From positions 28,159,206 to 28,223,205 of the forward strand of contig NC_053417.1 of the NCBI RefSeq assembly GCF_016859285.1: 64,000 bases of DNA. Reading direction: 5' to 3'. Positions 13,401-27,480 of the stretch are shown here, in pieces. Under the pieces are notes generated by a model. It saw nothing but the letters and a program-made list of their open reading frames with translations. It did not search any database and was not told where the DNA came from. The DNA comes from Xiphias gladius (taxonomy: Eukaryota > Chordata > Actinopteri > Istiophoriformes > Xiphiidae). Position 1 is the stretch's first letter, and each line of letters begins with the position of its first letter. The translations under genes were made by a program, and so were the position numbers.

Positions 13401-16400
13401 CAGCAGTTCGTATGAAAAGCATACTGCTGATTCAAAGCATTTATTTGATGGGTTGGGCAGGCTATATGGTAGACTCACCGTTTCCACTGAGGATTTCTTT
13501 GGGAGACATCAGATCAGCCCTGCAATGAAATCAGACGTGACAAAAATGAGATCGACAAAAAGAGAAGGGAGGCTGAAGAACCAGCATTGTTGGGTCCAAG
13601 GAAAGTATTCATCCAAATTAAAATCAAAATTACACGTCAGTCATAAAGGTGAAGAACCCTATCATATCCAGGAAAACCACCTACACTACCGGTCAAACGT
13701 TTTAGAACACCTCCATTTTTGCAGCCGTTATTTAAATTGACATAATACAATGTCTCAGTGTTTCTGGAATTAAAGCATAGAAACAAATAAACAATCAGAG
13801 ATTTTATAAACAAAGGGTCATGTAATCTTCTCGTTGAACTAAATTTAATCTAAATTTGTGACTCATCCAGCAGCCGAACACAACGGTGACGTTCTTCCTA
13901 CAATGGAAATCAAACATTGTTCGTCCCAACACTGTTGCAGAAGCTCCCAGAATGTGTTGCACTTGTCTGGTCTGGAGACGGTGCTGGTTTCCCATCACGT
14001 GAAGCCACAGTCTAGTTCTTTTCTTCTAATGTACGTACCCAATGCCGTAGGGCAGCCTGAACACCAGCAGGGCGGGTGAAGAGGCATTGAGTCTCAGCTG
14101 GCTCAGTGTTTCTGGGTCCATGTACAGAGGGGAGGTTTCTAATTGGTCCTGGAGCTGGCCAATCACTGCATTGGAGGCCGGCCAGGACACAGCAGGTAAC
14201 ACCAGAGGGGAGGACGAGGACATCAGGGCCCCCTGTGACACAAGAAAGACAAAACAAAACAGTGACAATAACCTACAACATGGTAAGCAACTGTCTCTGT
14301 GATTGCTTTCTTCCTGTGATGTTTACTTGGGGGAGAAACGTATAGCATCAACAGTAAAAACAGATAATGAGAGGTTACAGGACTCGAAACATTACACTGG
14401 TCTACGCGGTCAATTATTATCTTACCTCAACGTTGGGAAAAACACTGTCCTGCTTGTTTCCAAAAGCCCCACCGTACATGGTGAAGTCCTCTATGCTCAT
14501 CTGGAGAAGAGACGTGGAGAGGAAGATTACTTAAATAAGCCAAACGATTCTACCCAAAACATAGACAAGGAATCTGGAAAACTCAGGCTTACAATGAGCA
14601 GCTGGAGAGAGATATAATTCTTCAGAGGCTGGTCATAATTTTGTGTTAATATTAAGGTCAAACAAAACTGTGAGTTTTGAATAATTATGAGGTGAATTTG
14701 TAGTGTTTTGTTCTGGTCTCTGACAGAAATCTGATCAACATTTAGAGCATTTGGCTGCACATATTGTGAATGTGCTGCAATGCTCATAAAGGGCTCTTAC
14801 TGCACGACATGACTACATAGTAAACTGCATTGCTGCTGCTGACAGCCACGTGTTACCAAGAGGTGTAATTATCTACAAACATTCCCATGTGATGCCAGGA
14901 TGGTTTAATATCTTTCACGACCTGATCTGTAACATCGCTTGAAATCCTGACGTTGTTTTCATCTGAGAGATGGTCTGTGTTTTTGACCTGTACATAATGA
15001 TGCTTTTTTCTGATAAACTGATCAAGCACAGGCCCATGATTGCAAACATGAGTGACCACAGAGACAATTAATGGATTAGTCAATAGACAGAAAACGAATC
15101 AGCAACTCTTTTAATAATATATTATTTCATTTATAATATATTCTATTCATTTTACTAACGAAAATGTCACATATTCTCTGGTTCCAGCTTCTCAAATGTG
15201 AGATTTCTTTTTTTGTCTTCTGTGAACTGTTGAACTGTTCGTCAGACAAAGGAAGCAACTTGATGTTAGGACCGTGGGCTTTAGGAAACTGTCATGGGCG
15301 TATTTCACTTTTTTGACATTATACTTCAAATGACTGATCGAGAGATCGAGAAAATAATCAACAGATTCATTATTAATGAATATAACTGTTAGTTGCATCC
15401 CTAATAGTGACATTTGGCAGCCTTGGGCATTTTACAAAGTAAATGTTAGTGTTAGTCATTTAAAAACAAAGAGCCTGACAGCTGGCAACATTTGGTCCAT
15501 CTTAACTGTAACAGGCAGCCTGGCCGTGTGGCTTTGATCATGCATAACCTACCTGGCAGATTCAAAGAAAGCATTAAAAGCGTGTTTATGTCTCCCTGTC
15601 TGTGTCTGAGTGTGTGTGTGTCTGTACCTTGTCCTGAAGGAACAGCACTACATTTCGTGGGCCCACGTTCAGAGCTTTCTCCAGGTAAGAGGCGAGCTGC
15701 TGCTGCCCAACAATCTGACCCGCGGTGGGAGGGGACTGACTTGGTAGAGAGATCCTGGTGGAGATTCAAAGCAGGTGTGGAGAAAGTATCCAGATCACAT
15801 ACTGAAGTACAAGTACCCAGACAACAACGTAAAACATTGTTAACTCGCAGCACATGGACAGGACAGGAGGATGCCTTCAATATCTTACTCAGGTAAGAGT
15901 ACAAAAGTGTTAACAGCAAAATGTACTTAAAAGTATCCAGAGTAAAAGTACTCATTATGCAGCAAGTGTATTATTATTGGAGTATTATTCCTAATGTGGA
16001 AACATAAGAAGCATTGTGCATAATGTTGTAGCTGGCTGAGGTAGAGTGAATTTGAACAATTTTATTAACGTTGGGCATTTTAATCTCTACCAATGCATCA
16101 TATTCTACAACGTCATCATGTGTTGTGTTAGCCCCAGGTTGTGATACCATTATAGTCAAGTCACAGGGCTAAGGCATCTGATTTTCTGAAAGATAAATAC
16201 TCGTTGTTTAAACCACACTTACAGCTGTTTTTAAGGTATTTGTAGAAACCTCAAAGACTTTTCTAACCATCTGGATGGAAAAATATCCAGTTTGCTTCCA
16301 GAAATGACAAAAGTTCTTGCTCCATTTCTACAATGTGAACCAGTATTTTGGTATAGAGTGATATTTCTTAGCAATATTTTAGATTTTCATACAAAATAAT

Positions 16401-18695
16401 TTTCTTGGGTTTTACAAAAACAGCAATGACATACAGTATATCATTACTGGCTATCTGGATAGGAAGTACAGTCACAATTTTAGAAACTGGCATAATACTG
16501 TATTTAATGTGCAGCATATTTTTTCCTTCTGATGGTTAGAAGTGTCTTTAGGGATTCTGGAAATACCTTCAGACCACCACCTTCAAGGTTTGTCGCTGGG
16601 TATTTATCTTATGGAAAATGGGATTCTTAGCCTCGTGATCTGACTATGAATGGCAGAGATGAGAGACACATTTTGGGGCTATTGTTTTGTATTTAAAATC
16701 TTATTCTGCGAAGTAACTATAGCTCTCAAATAAATGTAATGGAAATCCCTCTGAGATGTAGTGTGGTAGAAGTATAAAGCAGCAGATAATGGAAATACGC
16801 AAGTGGAAACACTTTACTCCTATTTAGCATTCATTAGCTGTACAGCAACATTTTAAAAAATGGTTTGTATCACACTATAATGTAGTTGTATGCACCTGTG
16901 AGGACATTTTAAGTGTTTATTAATGTATAGTATTTGTCGGCGACTATAAATACTCCCATTAAGAGATATTTTACATTATTACAACAGTGTTTATCTGTAA
17001 TGTCATTCATTCCCTCCGCGTATGGGTGTCGACAGGAGGAGCTATAGTTGTTGACAAATATATCAATAACACTTATATCTGCTGACAATATCAACGACAT
17101 TATTAGCCAATTATCAGGCCTTGTCTTGTGGAGTGTCCCTGCGTCAAACTCTAGTTTTAAGACCTTTATTATTTTAGTACACATCGTCCTCGTGCGGAGT
17201 ACATTCCTAAATAAAGCTGAGCTTAAACAAATTGCCACAATCTGAGACATACTAAGTATTGTTTCAGTGCAGCAGGTCTGTTTGCACAGGACTTAATGGG
17301 AACTTGGAGGCGGCAGGGTGCTCAGGGTCTTCAGAGGGCAGTGGGTGGGGGTTCAGTGGGGGCACACAGCAAATTTTTGGCCCCCTTGATGGTTCAATCC
17401 ACCCATGCTAACGTACAATATCAACTACATTGGGTTCCCCATCCTCCATCTTGGGGCCCCAAGTCTTGAAATAGGAACCCTTGTGTGAAATTAGAGTTTT
17501 ACGACCTAAATTGTTTTAGTTTGTAATGTGCTGCTGTGTTTTAAAGATGCTGCGTAAGCAGGTTTCCGCAGTGCCCACCACAGTATATTTAAGACTTTTA
17601 AAGGCCTTTTTAAACCACGCAGAACGCAAGTCACCGGTTTCACTGTGATACGGGTCAAAGAATGACTCTCTCGTCAGCCCGCAAACACATCCAAATAGAA
17701 ACTCTTATAACCAACGTGACTGTCTATGGCAGGTAAGAAGAAACATTCCAGGCCTGTGTGTTATAGTTTCAATTATTTTCATGATCAACATGCCGGACAA
17801 TCGTTTTTTTAAATAATTGGTTGATTGCTCAGTGTGTAGAAGGTCATTATTCCCTGAAACCCAACGTAACGTCATTTCTAACTAATTGTATTGTTTTGTC
17901 TGACTCACAAACACAAAGACGTTACGTGTAGTATCATATAAACTGGGAAAAACAGCAAACTTTTAGAGGCTGGAATGCGTGAATTTCAGAAAGGATTCAG
18001 TGGTTAATCAATTCCCGTGTCGATCAGCCAACTGATTCATCAACTACCTATTTCAGCTGTAGAGCGGCGGCTGGTTTCTGGAAGCCTGAGGATCAAGGGT
18101 CCCCCCGGGGCCCCGACGACGACAACACCACCACCACCACCACCACCACCACCTCTTGGCCCCAGGGCCCCTGGGCGGTTAATCTGACAGGTGCAGCGCG
18201 GATGAATTCGGCCTTTAAATGAACCCCGGGTCATAAAAATGAACGTGCCATTCACACAGCGTAGGCGAACAACTTGCTAACGTTAGATCACAGGTGATAC
18301 GGCACCTGTTCGTCAGGGTCGCGTGGCGAGACGTTGCCCCCGCTCCGTTATCAGAGCACCCAAATGAACCGCGGCCTGCGTTTCGCTTCCGAGCCTCCCA
18401 GTTGACGACTGAGGCCCGGTCACATCCCGGCGACGTCGACCGACAGCGCTAACCGTTAGCCGAGCGGGAGCCAGAACGTCCGGCCCCGGTAACCCCGCGG
18501 AAACGCCTCGGTGAGAAGATAGAGACAGAAAGATGAAAGAAGCACAGGCATGGACGCCGCTCACCCTTCGCTTGACCACAGGACCAGCGGCACCTGCTCA
18601 TCGCAGGTTCCCGGGCTTAATGCGCTTAGTAAACGGAGAAAAACGGCCAAAGCTGCGGGGATGCGGCCGAGCTGCGGTGTCCCTACCGACGCCAT
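8097..18695 (-). CDS. atp6ap1: V-type proton ATPase subunit S1 (Ac45, ATP6AP1)
   Basis: Accessory glycoprotein of the V-ATPase that assists assembly and acidification of secretory and lysosomal organelles. Coding exons on the minus strand in transcript order: 18565-18695, 15628-15754, 14426-14500, 14039-14232, 13479-13519, 12857-12942, 12609-12740, 11777-11934, 10651-10701, 10186-10423, 8097-8306; total 1443 nt, 480 aa (human 470). All junctions are GT-AG and phases close. Visible features: hydrophobic signal peptide (1-31), then [10 protein letters not shown], the family's conserved start of the mature protein; [13 protein letters not shown]-x-S/T sites near 160, 365 and 416; a basic RERR at 245-248 fitting a furin site; [17 protein letters not shown] leading into one membrane span (about 435-458) and a short cytosolic tail with TMDRFDD, as in the human protein. 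The ATG has a good context and sits just before the signal peptide. tafazzin lies directly upstream on the same strand. Confidence 0.95.
8340..8960 (-). pseudogene. Truncated Tc1-like transposon with transposase N-terminal remnant
   Basis: Inside the last intron of atp6ap1. On the minus strand 8534-8349 encodes a decayed peptide containing [16 protein letters not shown] followed by RTLPRA, which matches the DNA-binding (paired-like HTH) part of fish Tc1 transposases. The flank up to 8960 resembles the terminal and untranslated part of such elements, including GGAAAAAGTGAAGGCGTC and TTTCTGAATGCCATG. The catalytic DDE half and the other terminus are missing, so the copy is dead. Confidence 0.8.
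10436..10478. repeat. (CA)n microsatellite abutting a splice acceptor
   Basis: About 43 bp of CA, read as (TG)n on the atp6ap1 transcript, ending about 12 bases from the 3' splice site of exon 10. It takes the place normally held by the polypyrimidine tract. Confidence 0.9.
10833..11136. repeat. MITE-like repeat of the GCTGCAACTAA family, near full length
   Basis: Begins AGAGCTGCAACTAATGAT and ends ATTGTTGCAGCTTTAAT, giving inverted ends, with internal GATTAA-rich arms and a GAAGCTGGA motif. Degenerate copies recur in the window: 11410-11650, 15060-15410 (reverse), 17759-18062, 22330-22545 (reverse), 22640-22880, 26552-26790, 28370-28560, 35625-35730 (reverse), 43555-43770 and 60005-60190 (reverse). 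All are intronic or intergenic. I know the type as widespread in teleosts but cannot assign a library name. Confidence 0.7.
11991..12381 (+). repeat. Copy A of a three-copy ~390 bp interspersed repeat
   Basis: Lies in an atp6ap1 intron. It shares with 23368-23755 and 54133-54545 the motifs TTATTGTCAACAAATCC, GCATTTGTTGGGGACTA, GCGGCGGATTAATCCACATT and GGCAGCAGGACGGTGTGTG in the same order. All three copies are in plus orientation inside introns of minus-strand genes. No open frame or terminal repeat is recognised. Confidence 0.75.
15060..15410 (-). repeat. Reverse copy of the GCTGCAACTAA-family MITE-like repeat
   Basis: Shows the family's landmarks in reverse order: TCTGGTTCCAGCTTCTCAAATGTGAG-like segment near 15178-15203, then GAGAAAATAATCAACAGATT and TAGTTGCATCCCT at the right end. 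It is intronic in atp6ap1, just upstream in transcript terms of exon 3. Confidence 0.6.
15768..16010. repeat. Interspersed repeat with AAGTACTTxAAAGTA-type wording
   Basis: AGCAAAATGTACTTAAAAGT and GAGTAAAAGTACTCATTATG belong to a repeat common in percomorph introns. It sits immediately upstream, in transcript sense, of atp6ap1 exon 2. A related degenerate block occurs near 62830-63840. Confidence 0.55.
17759..18062 (+). repeat. Degenerate copy of the GCTGCAACTAA-family repeat
   Basis: Intron 1 of atp6ap1. Family features are TTTTCATGATCAAC near the left end, TGTTTTGTCTGACTCACAAA in the middle, TTTTAGAGGCTGGAATG, and an AATTAATC-like right arm. Confidence 0.55.
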
Positions 18696-18739
18696 CTTTA
18701 GTCTCTGACGGCAGGTGACGCGAGGTCCAGTCCGGCGGG

Positions 18740-18749
18740 GTCACGTGAC
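18740..18749. promoter_or_regulatory. Perfect CLEAR / TFEB-type E-box palindrome
   Basis: GTCACGTGAC, the consensus of the CLEAR element bound by TFEB/TFE3/MITF, lies 45 bp upstream of the atp6ap1 ATG on its coding strand. CLEAR sites near the start of V-ATPase and lysosomal genes are established knowledge, and the placement here is typical. That TFEB acts on it in this species is inference. Confidence 0.75.
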
Positions 18750-18783
18750 GGCGCACGAAGACGATGCCGCTCTGCCTCCTCTT

Positions 18784-19250
18784 CCTCTGCAGCATGGACG
18801 TCGGGCGCCGAGACTCGCAGGGGCGCAACTTACACTGGGGGGGTCCCAGGCGCGTAAAAGGCCCCCCAGCCCTCCTTCACAAGAGCAAGAGCCCCAGACT
18901 GGAAGAGTCCTTTTCTGTCTTCGTAGTCGTTGTGCGTCTATTTTTACTCGGTTGGTCTGGTTGTTTTGCATCTCTGTAGTCAGTTTGCGTCGTGTCATGC
19001 TTATTTTGCGTCTCTTTGTGGTTGTTTGCATTCATTATTACTCATTTTGTGTCTATTTTTGCTCATTTTGCATCTACTTCTACTTGTTTTATGGCTTTTT
19101 ACTCGCTTTGAGTCTGGTCATTTTGCATCTCTTTGTAGTCTATTTGTGTCAAGTCATGTTTGTTTTGTGTCTTTTTAGACATTTGCATCTATTTTAAATT
19201 ATTTTGTGTCTTTTTAGTTGTTTTGTGTCTATGTCTACTTTTGGGGTCAC
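18784..19250 (+). repeat. Composite repeat, copy 1: GC-rich head plus degenerate TTTTGTGTCT tandem array
   Basis: The head contains CGTAAAAGGCCCCCCAGCC and CAAGAGCAAGAGCCCCAGACTG. It is followed by about 330 bp of imperfect repeats of a CATTTTGCGTCTxTTTGTxG type unit. A second copy lies at 26028-26420 in the same orientation. The open frames running through it are an artefact of the tandem repeat. Confidence 0.65.
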
Positions 19251-19252
19251 TC

Positions 19253-19571
19253 GTAATGATGAACCTAGTGGTAATTATCAGCTGAACCTGCAGCTCCACC
19301 TCGGCTTCACTGAGCTTCACAGTGGGTCTCGGCTCATTGTTTGTCTGCGCTGGTTCACTCTCAAAGCGCCGGCGGGCAGATGTTTTCAGAGAAACAGCTG
19401 TTTAAAAAAAAAAAAAAGCCACTGTCCACTACCTGCTCAGCAGCAAAAAGCAGACAGACTCAGTCAGGGACCAGCTGGTGAACATAGAGGAGCATTTAGC
19501 AGCTAAATAGCCTCAGGAGCTGGTGGAGACCAAAACCAGAGCTAAAAAAAAAGACAGAATAGTGGACTTAG
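19253..19571 (+). repeat. Interspersed repeat shared with 31733-32020 (inverted)
   Basis: Shares CACTGTCCACTACCTGCTCA, GGGACCAGCTGGTGAACATA and GGAGACCAAAACCAGAGCTAA with the reverse complement of 31733-32020 in intron 4 of the carrier gene. Both strands give similar spurious short peptides because the DNA itself is repeated. I know no family name for it. Confidence 0.7.
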
Positions 19572-20036
19572 ATTCATCAGGCGACACAAACACCGGGTCC
19601 AGATGAATGATCATGTTGCTCCGTAGCTGCTTGATGTGGAACGAAAACTTTAATCTGTTTGCCGACAAGTTCACAATATCAATTTAAAAGGTCATGATAT
19701 GTGAAAGTCGTGTTCACAGCTTGTTTCCACAGCCCCCTTGCTGTTTTTAAATCATAATTTATATCATTTATATATTTTTTTATATAAATGAAGAAAACCA
19801 TCTAGATTTCTTATATAAATGTACTTTTTTGTTTTGTTGAAGAACCTCTGACTGAACACACTTTAATATCAACGACATGTTTGCATCATTTGCTGCTCGG
19901 TCATATTTTGATCAGTTGAGGAGGGGTTGGGAGGTGAAGGTTCAGTCTCAATAGATCCAGTAAACATGGGCCGACAGGATAGCAACACTTTCACCAGGTA
20001 AATGGTAATCTATTGAAATTTAGAAAAGTCAAATAC

Positions 20037-20042
20037 TTTATT
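20037..20042 (-). terminator. Candidate poly(A) signal of tafazzin
   Basis: AATAAA on the minus strand about 2.09 kb beyond the tafazzin stop codon. If used, the 3' UTR covers about 20020-22128, which has no other coding signal. Nearer signals cannot be excluded. Confidence 0.4.
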
Positions 20043-22128
20043 GGCATTCACATACAGTAGGAAAGAATGGCAATCATAGTAAGGCAATACATTTGTTTAA
20101 AAAAAAAAACAGATCACTTAGCCCTGGTCTTTCCTTCCTCATAAAAGCCATTTATCTCTGTGATAAAATAAGTTATGTACATCTGTGATAGCATTCAGAG
20201 GTTGAAAGGATCAACAGAAAATCTTGCATTTTAATAGTTCTGAAAAAAGATAAAACAATGTAACGTACTAATAAATGATTTGCAAACTTGATTTGAACGT
20301 ACAATGGAGATGAACTAGAGCGATTTACAGAGAGCAGGGCTCACGGTGGTGTTAGGGACAGTACGAGTGAGCAGGCGACTGATTTAAAGCTACACGGACA
20401 TAATAAAAGCAAAACATAAAGTGGTACAAATTACCATTGTCATATCCTAACAATCAATCACTGCATGCCTCCTTCTGGTGACAGCTGTAAAAGTTAACTG
20501 TGCAGTATTGTGCTGACTTCCTGATTAATTTCTTGAGTAGAATATAAATTATAAATCTATATCACTCCCTGTGTCTGTGCACAGAGGAGCACACTGCATA
20601 CTAACATTTAGTATTTAAACAAACAGCAGCGTTGTAAAATGGGGTAACAGGTTAATTTAACCATAACACCAGACAGCGAAACATCGATTCTATAAAGCCC
20701 TGAAATACGTCCAATAACCTATTTATTTATTCATTTATTTATTTTTCGGCATTTCATCCAATGCCAACGTTTTCAAAACTCTTGCTTTGTAAATTAACTG
20801 CGTATGGCAACTACTACTAATACAATGTAGATGCCATTTCTGAGCTGGATTAAGTAACGGCTAATGCTAACCTGCTCCTGCTTCACATTAAAAGCATTAA
20901 ACTAGCAAAACACACAGTGGCTTTTACTGTGAAGCAGCCACAGGAAACGCAATATATTTGTCACTTAGGTTAGCCCTGACTGAGATTGTTCATCAAAAAT
21001 TCCTCTGGAAAAAAACAAAACAAGATAACAGTCATTTCGAAATAGTTTTAAATATCCCAGGGAGTACTGGAACCGGATGGAGCAGCCACAATGACGAAGA
21101 GCTGCACGCCTCTAACTCCACAGCAAGCTAACCAACTCCTTTTAATGTCCCCTGATGTCTGGAGCCGTGTGCAGCATGAAATCAGATCGCGGCTGCTCAT
21201 GGCATAATGCAAAGAGACAGACTATTGGTTTCTTCTTCTTCAATAAAACACTGAGTTTGTTTGACTATTATGTAAACTGATACAACAGTTGATCTTCTGT
21301 TGTATTTTTGACAAAGCAGCTGCTCAATGACTGTTCTTGGAACGCTAGTTTAGTAAAGCACACATGCTTTCATCACCAGTAACCCTGGGTGTTGCACTGC
21401 TTCATGCCTTGGCACTGAACGTTGGCATTGGGCGTAAATCGTGAGGCGCGGAATCGTCCAAAATTGATGTAATTTCCTCAGACAGTGGGCTGGGTTGATG
21501 TTACCAGTAAGATAACAGCTGAAAACACAGCTGAGCAGCTCAAATGACGAGTTAAACTAGTTACACTAATGACGCTCAATGCCCAATCTACGGTAGAAAT
21601 TCAGTCTAGAAGCTACAAAAATTCAAGATCTTTCACTCTTCAGGACCAATTCAGTGACTGGCTGCATATAAATAGGTCGCATAGCACTGATAGGTATGAA
21701 ATCAAGTAACTCAATCATCCATCTATCTACTTTCTAAACTGTTTATCCTGCTTTGAGTGGCAGTGGACTGGAGCCTATCCTTGCCACGTATTTTGCGAAA
21801 TTGTATAAAAACACGATGCCTGCTTTTAAACGATGGCTGACGTACAAAGGAGCTGCTGTTGCACCAAAATTTACAAAAACACCCGTTTTTCGCCGATCGT
21901 GATCACAACACAGCTTAAGAAGCAAAACGTTCTTTACTTCGTCATGACTCGGTGGATTCAGAGTGTGGAGGTGTGGGTGCTCCAGCAGTGGGAAGGGGGG
22001 GAGTGGGTTCCAAAAAACCAAGTAAAAACAGTCCCGTATTTAAGGTATTACCCTCAGTTTCAGGGTAAAGGATCGTCAGTCTGGTTGGCTGTGAGGAGCG
22101 CAGCCGACGAAAGCAGGACGGTTGGGAC

Positions 22129-25612
<3,484 letters not shown>

Positions 25613-26027
25613 CACAGCTCTCCACAGACACTACATCCACACACATTAACCTGACACAACCCGGACAGAACGACACACAGCCAGGAGACAACTTAACACA
25701 GGCTGGAAGGTTTTGGGCTTTTTTGTTTACTCGTCATCGGGAGAATTATAAGCAGGCTCATCCCTTATGCGGCTCTGGGCAGAGCTTTCTAGAGGATATC
25801 ATAATGACCCCGATGATGTCTGCAGGGTTATCTTGACCAACAGAGAGCCTGGGTTACAAACTGGGGCTGTTGCGCTGTCACTTAGTATCTGTCTGGCTTA
25901 GCTAAAGCAGAACTTTTTAGTGGTTTAAAGCGCAGCTCTGTGCTAAACTGGACCTCACTGCCCTGCGAGGTTTGCTACGCACTCTACGCAAGTGAATGGC
26001 AGGTCGTCAACCTAGGTACCCAACAGG

Positions 26028-26420
26028 GCTGCAACCGTGGACGTTGCATATGTCTGTGCCCAGACATGTAAAAGGCCCCGCCACCCCTGCTACACGAGCA
26101 AGACCCTCAGACTGAAAGAGACACAAGTCATTTTGTATCTGTGTTCGTTTTGCATTTACTTTTACTCATTTTGTGGCTTTTTTTTTTTTTTACTTATTTT
26201 GTGTCTCAGTGGTCATTTGCAGCAGGTGCTGTTTGTCTAGAGTTTCTTTACCTTCTCTGTAGATGTTTTGCTTTTTACTCGTAGTGACTCTTTTTATTCG
26301 ATTTTTTGTGCCTATTTTTAGTAATTTTTCATCAAGACACACTCATTTAATGTCACTTTACATCTTTTTGTGATTGTTTTAGTTGTTCGCTTGTTTTGGG
26401 CCTTTTTCTTGTTGGAAAGT
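26028..26420 (+). repeat. Composite repeat, copy 2 (same family as 18784-19250)
   Basis: GTAAAAGGCCCCGCCACCCC and GAGCAAGACCCTCAGACTG correspond to the head of copy 1, followed by the same kind of TTTTGTGTCT array. Like copy 1 it lies just upstream of the start codon of a minus-strand gene, here tafazzin. Confidence 0.65.
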
Positions 26421-26441
26421 TCCAATGGACTTTCCAACAAG
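26408..26441. repeat. Perfect 13-bp inverted repeat, 8-nt loop
   Basis: CTTGTTGGAAAGT (26408-26420) and its exact reverse complement (26429-26441). It lies at the right edge of the composite repeat and may be a terminal hairpin of that element. Confidence 0.85.
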
Positions 26442-26859
26442 AAATATTATCAGTCACGTTATCAGGAGGACCCGGTTCAAGGGCCCCCTGGCTCCTCGGG
26501 CCCCTGGACCTGTGTCCGGCATCAAATGCAACTAAGAGTTTGTTTTTTTTAATCAGTTAATCTGCAGATTGTTTTCTTGAGTTATAATCTGGTCTGTAAA
26601 ATGAAGGAAAATAGTTAAAAAAAAACGTCCACTGCAAATTCCTGCATCGCAAAATGACCTATTCAAATGTCTTGTTTTGTCCGGTCCAAAACCCCAAAGA
26701 CAATCTGTTTTTCATCATAGAAAACCAGCAAACGTTCACATCTGACAGGCTGGAGCAAGTAAATATTAGCATTTTTTTGCTTAAAATAAAACAGAAATAG
26801 CTTTGACCGGGTTTGCGAAGCTCAGATTAGACACGACACAGCAAGCGCCAGTCCAGCTG

Positions 26860-27480
26860 TCACACGGCGCCTCGGTAAACCTGAACACCGAACGAGTCTC
26901 GGGTCCAAATGCCCAGGGTCGTGTACGGCAGCTAGCTGCCGTTAGCCTGCGTATACAATGGAGCTGTCAAGGAAAAAAAGAAATCAAGTCGTAAACCGGC
27001 GTATCAAAGGCTGAGCAGGCGTTTTTAGCTTCAACGATGCACAGCGACACAATCATTCAACACTTTTTCCTTCTACTCTCTGCAGTCGCGTCAGATTAGC
27101 GAAAACAAAACGGCCTGTCGCATCCTGTAGCGTCCACGTAAGGTGGCGCGGGGTCCCAGGAGGCCTTGCGCCTTATATTCACACAGCTCAGTAACTCGGG
27201 GAACCGAAGAAAACATCGCACCCTCAAACATTTACCTCAACTTTCACCTTTCTCCTGCTGACAGTCTGACGGTCACCGACACCGGAAACCTCGAGGCCTC
27301 GCGCTGAATTGTGGGTACTGCAGTCTTCGGGTAACGTGTCCCCTAACGTCACACTTTTCCCGACATTTTGTGTGCGGCGACCGACCTTTGGCTTTTCGTT
27401 TGATTCTCCCGCGTCAAGTTCTCACAAACGACGACAACAGACTCCATGTTTTGTCCACAAACCAGCTCCGTGTCGGCCAA
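26860..27480 (-). promoter_or_regulatory. CpG-rich block, candidate tafazzin promoter and first untranslated exon
   Basis: CpG density is clearly above the surroundings. On the minus strand there is an ETS-like site (the plus strand reads CACCGGAAACC near 27280), and GTTGAG followed by GTAAATG near 27235 could be a splice donor. A possible acceptor lies about 18 bases before the tafazzin ATG. A 5' UTR intron of about 1.6 kb would follow. This is inference from sequence alone. Confidence 0.35.

Larger units (their letters stand above)
18696..20030. other. Spacer between atp6ap1 5' end and tafazzin 3' end
   Basis: About 1.3 kb. The first ~150 bp is GC- and CpG-rich and carries the CLEAR site, so it is the probable atp6ap1 promoter and 5' UTR. 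The rest is filled by the two repeats listed above and AT-rich sequence without coding signal. Confidence 0.6.

Noticed and set aside
15452..15955. A 167-aa minus-strand frame over atp6ap1 exon 2
   Set aside because: It is in a different frame from the conserved [12 protein letters not shown] segment, hence a shadow of the real exon.
18715..19197. Protein-like frames rich in Leu, Phe and Cys
   Set aside because: They come from the degenerate TTTTGTGTCT tandem array, which leaves frames open on both strands.
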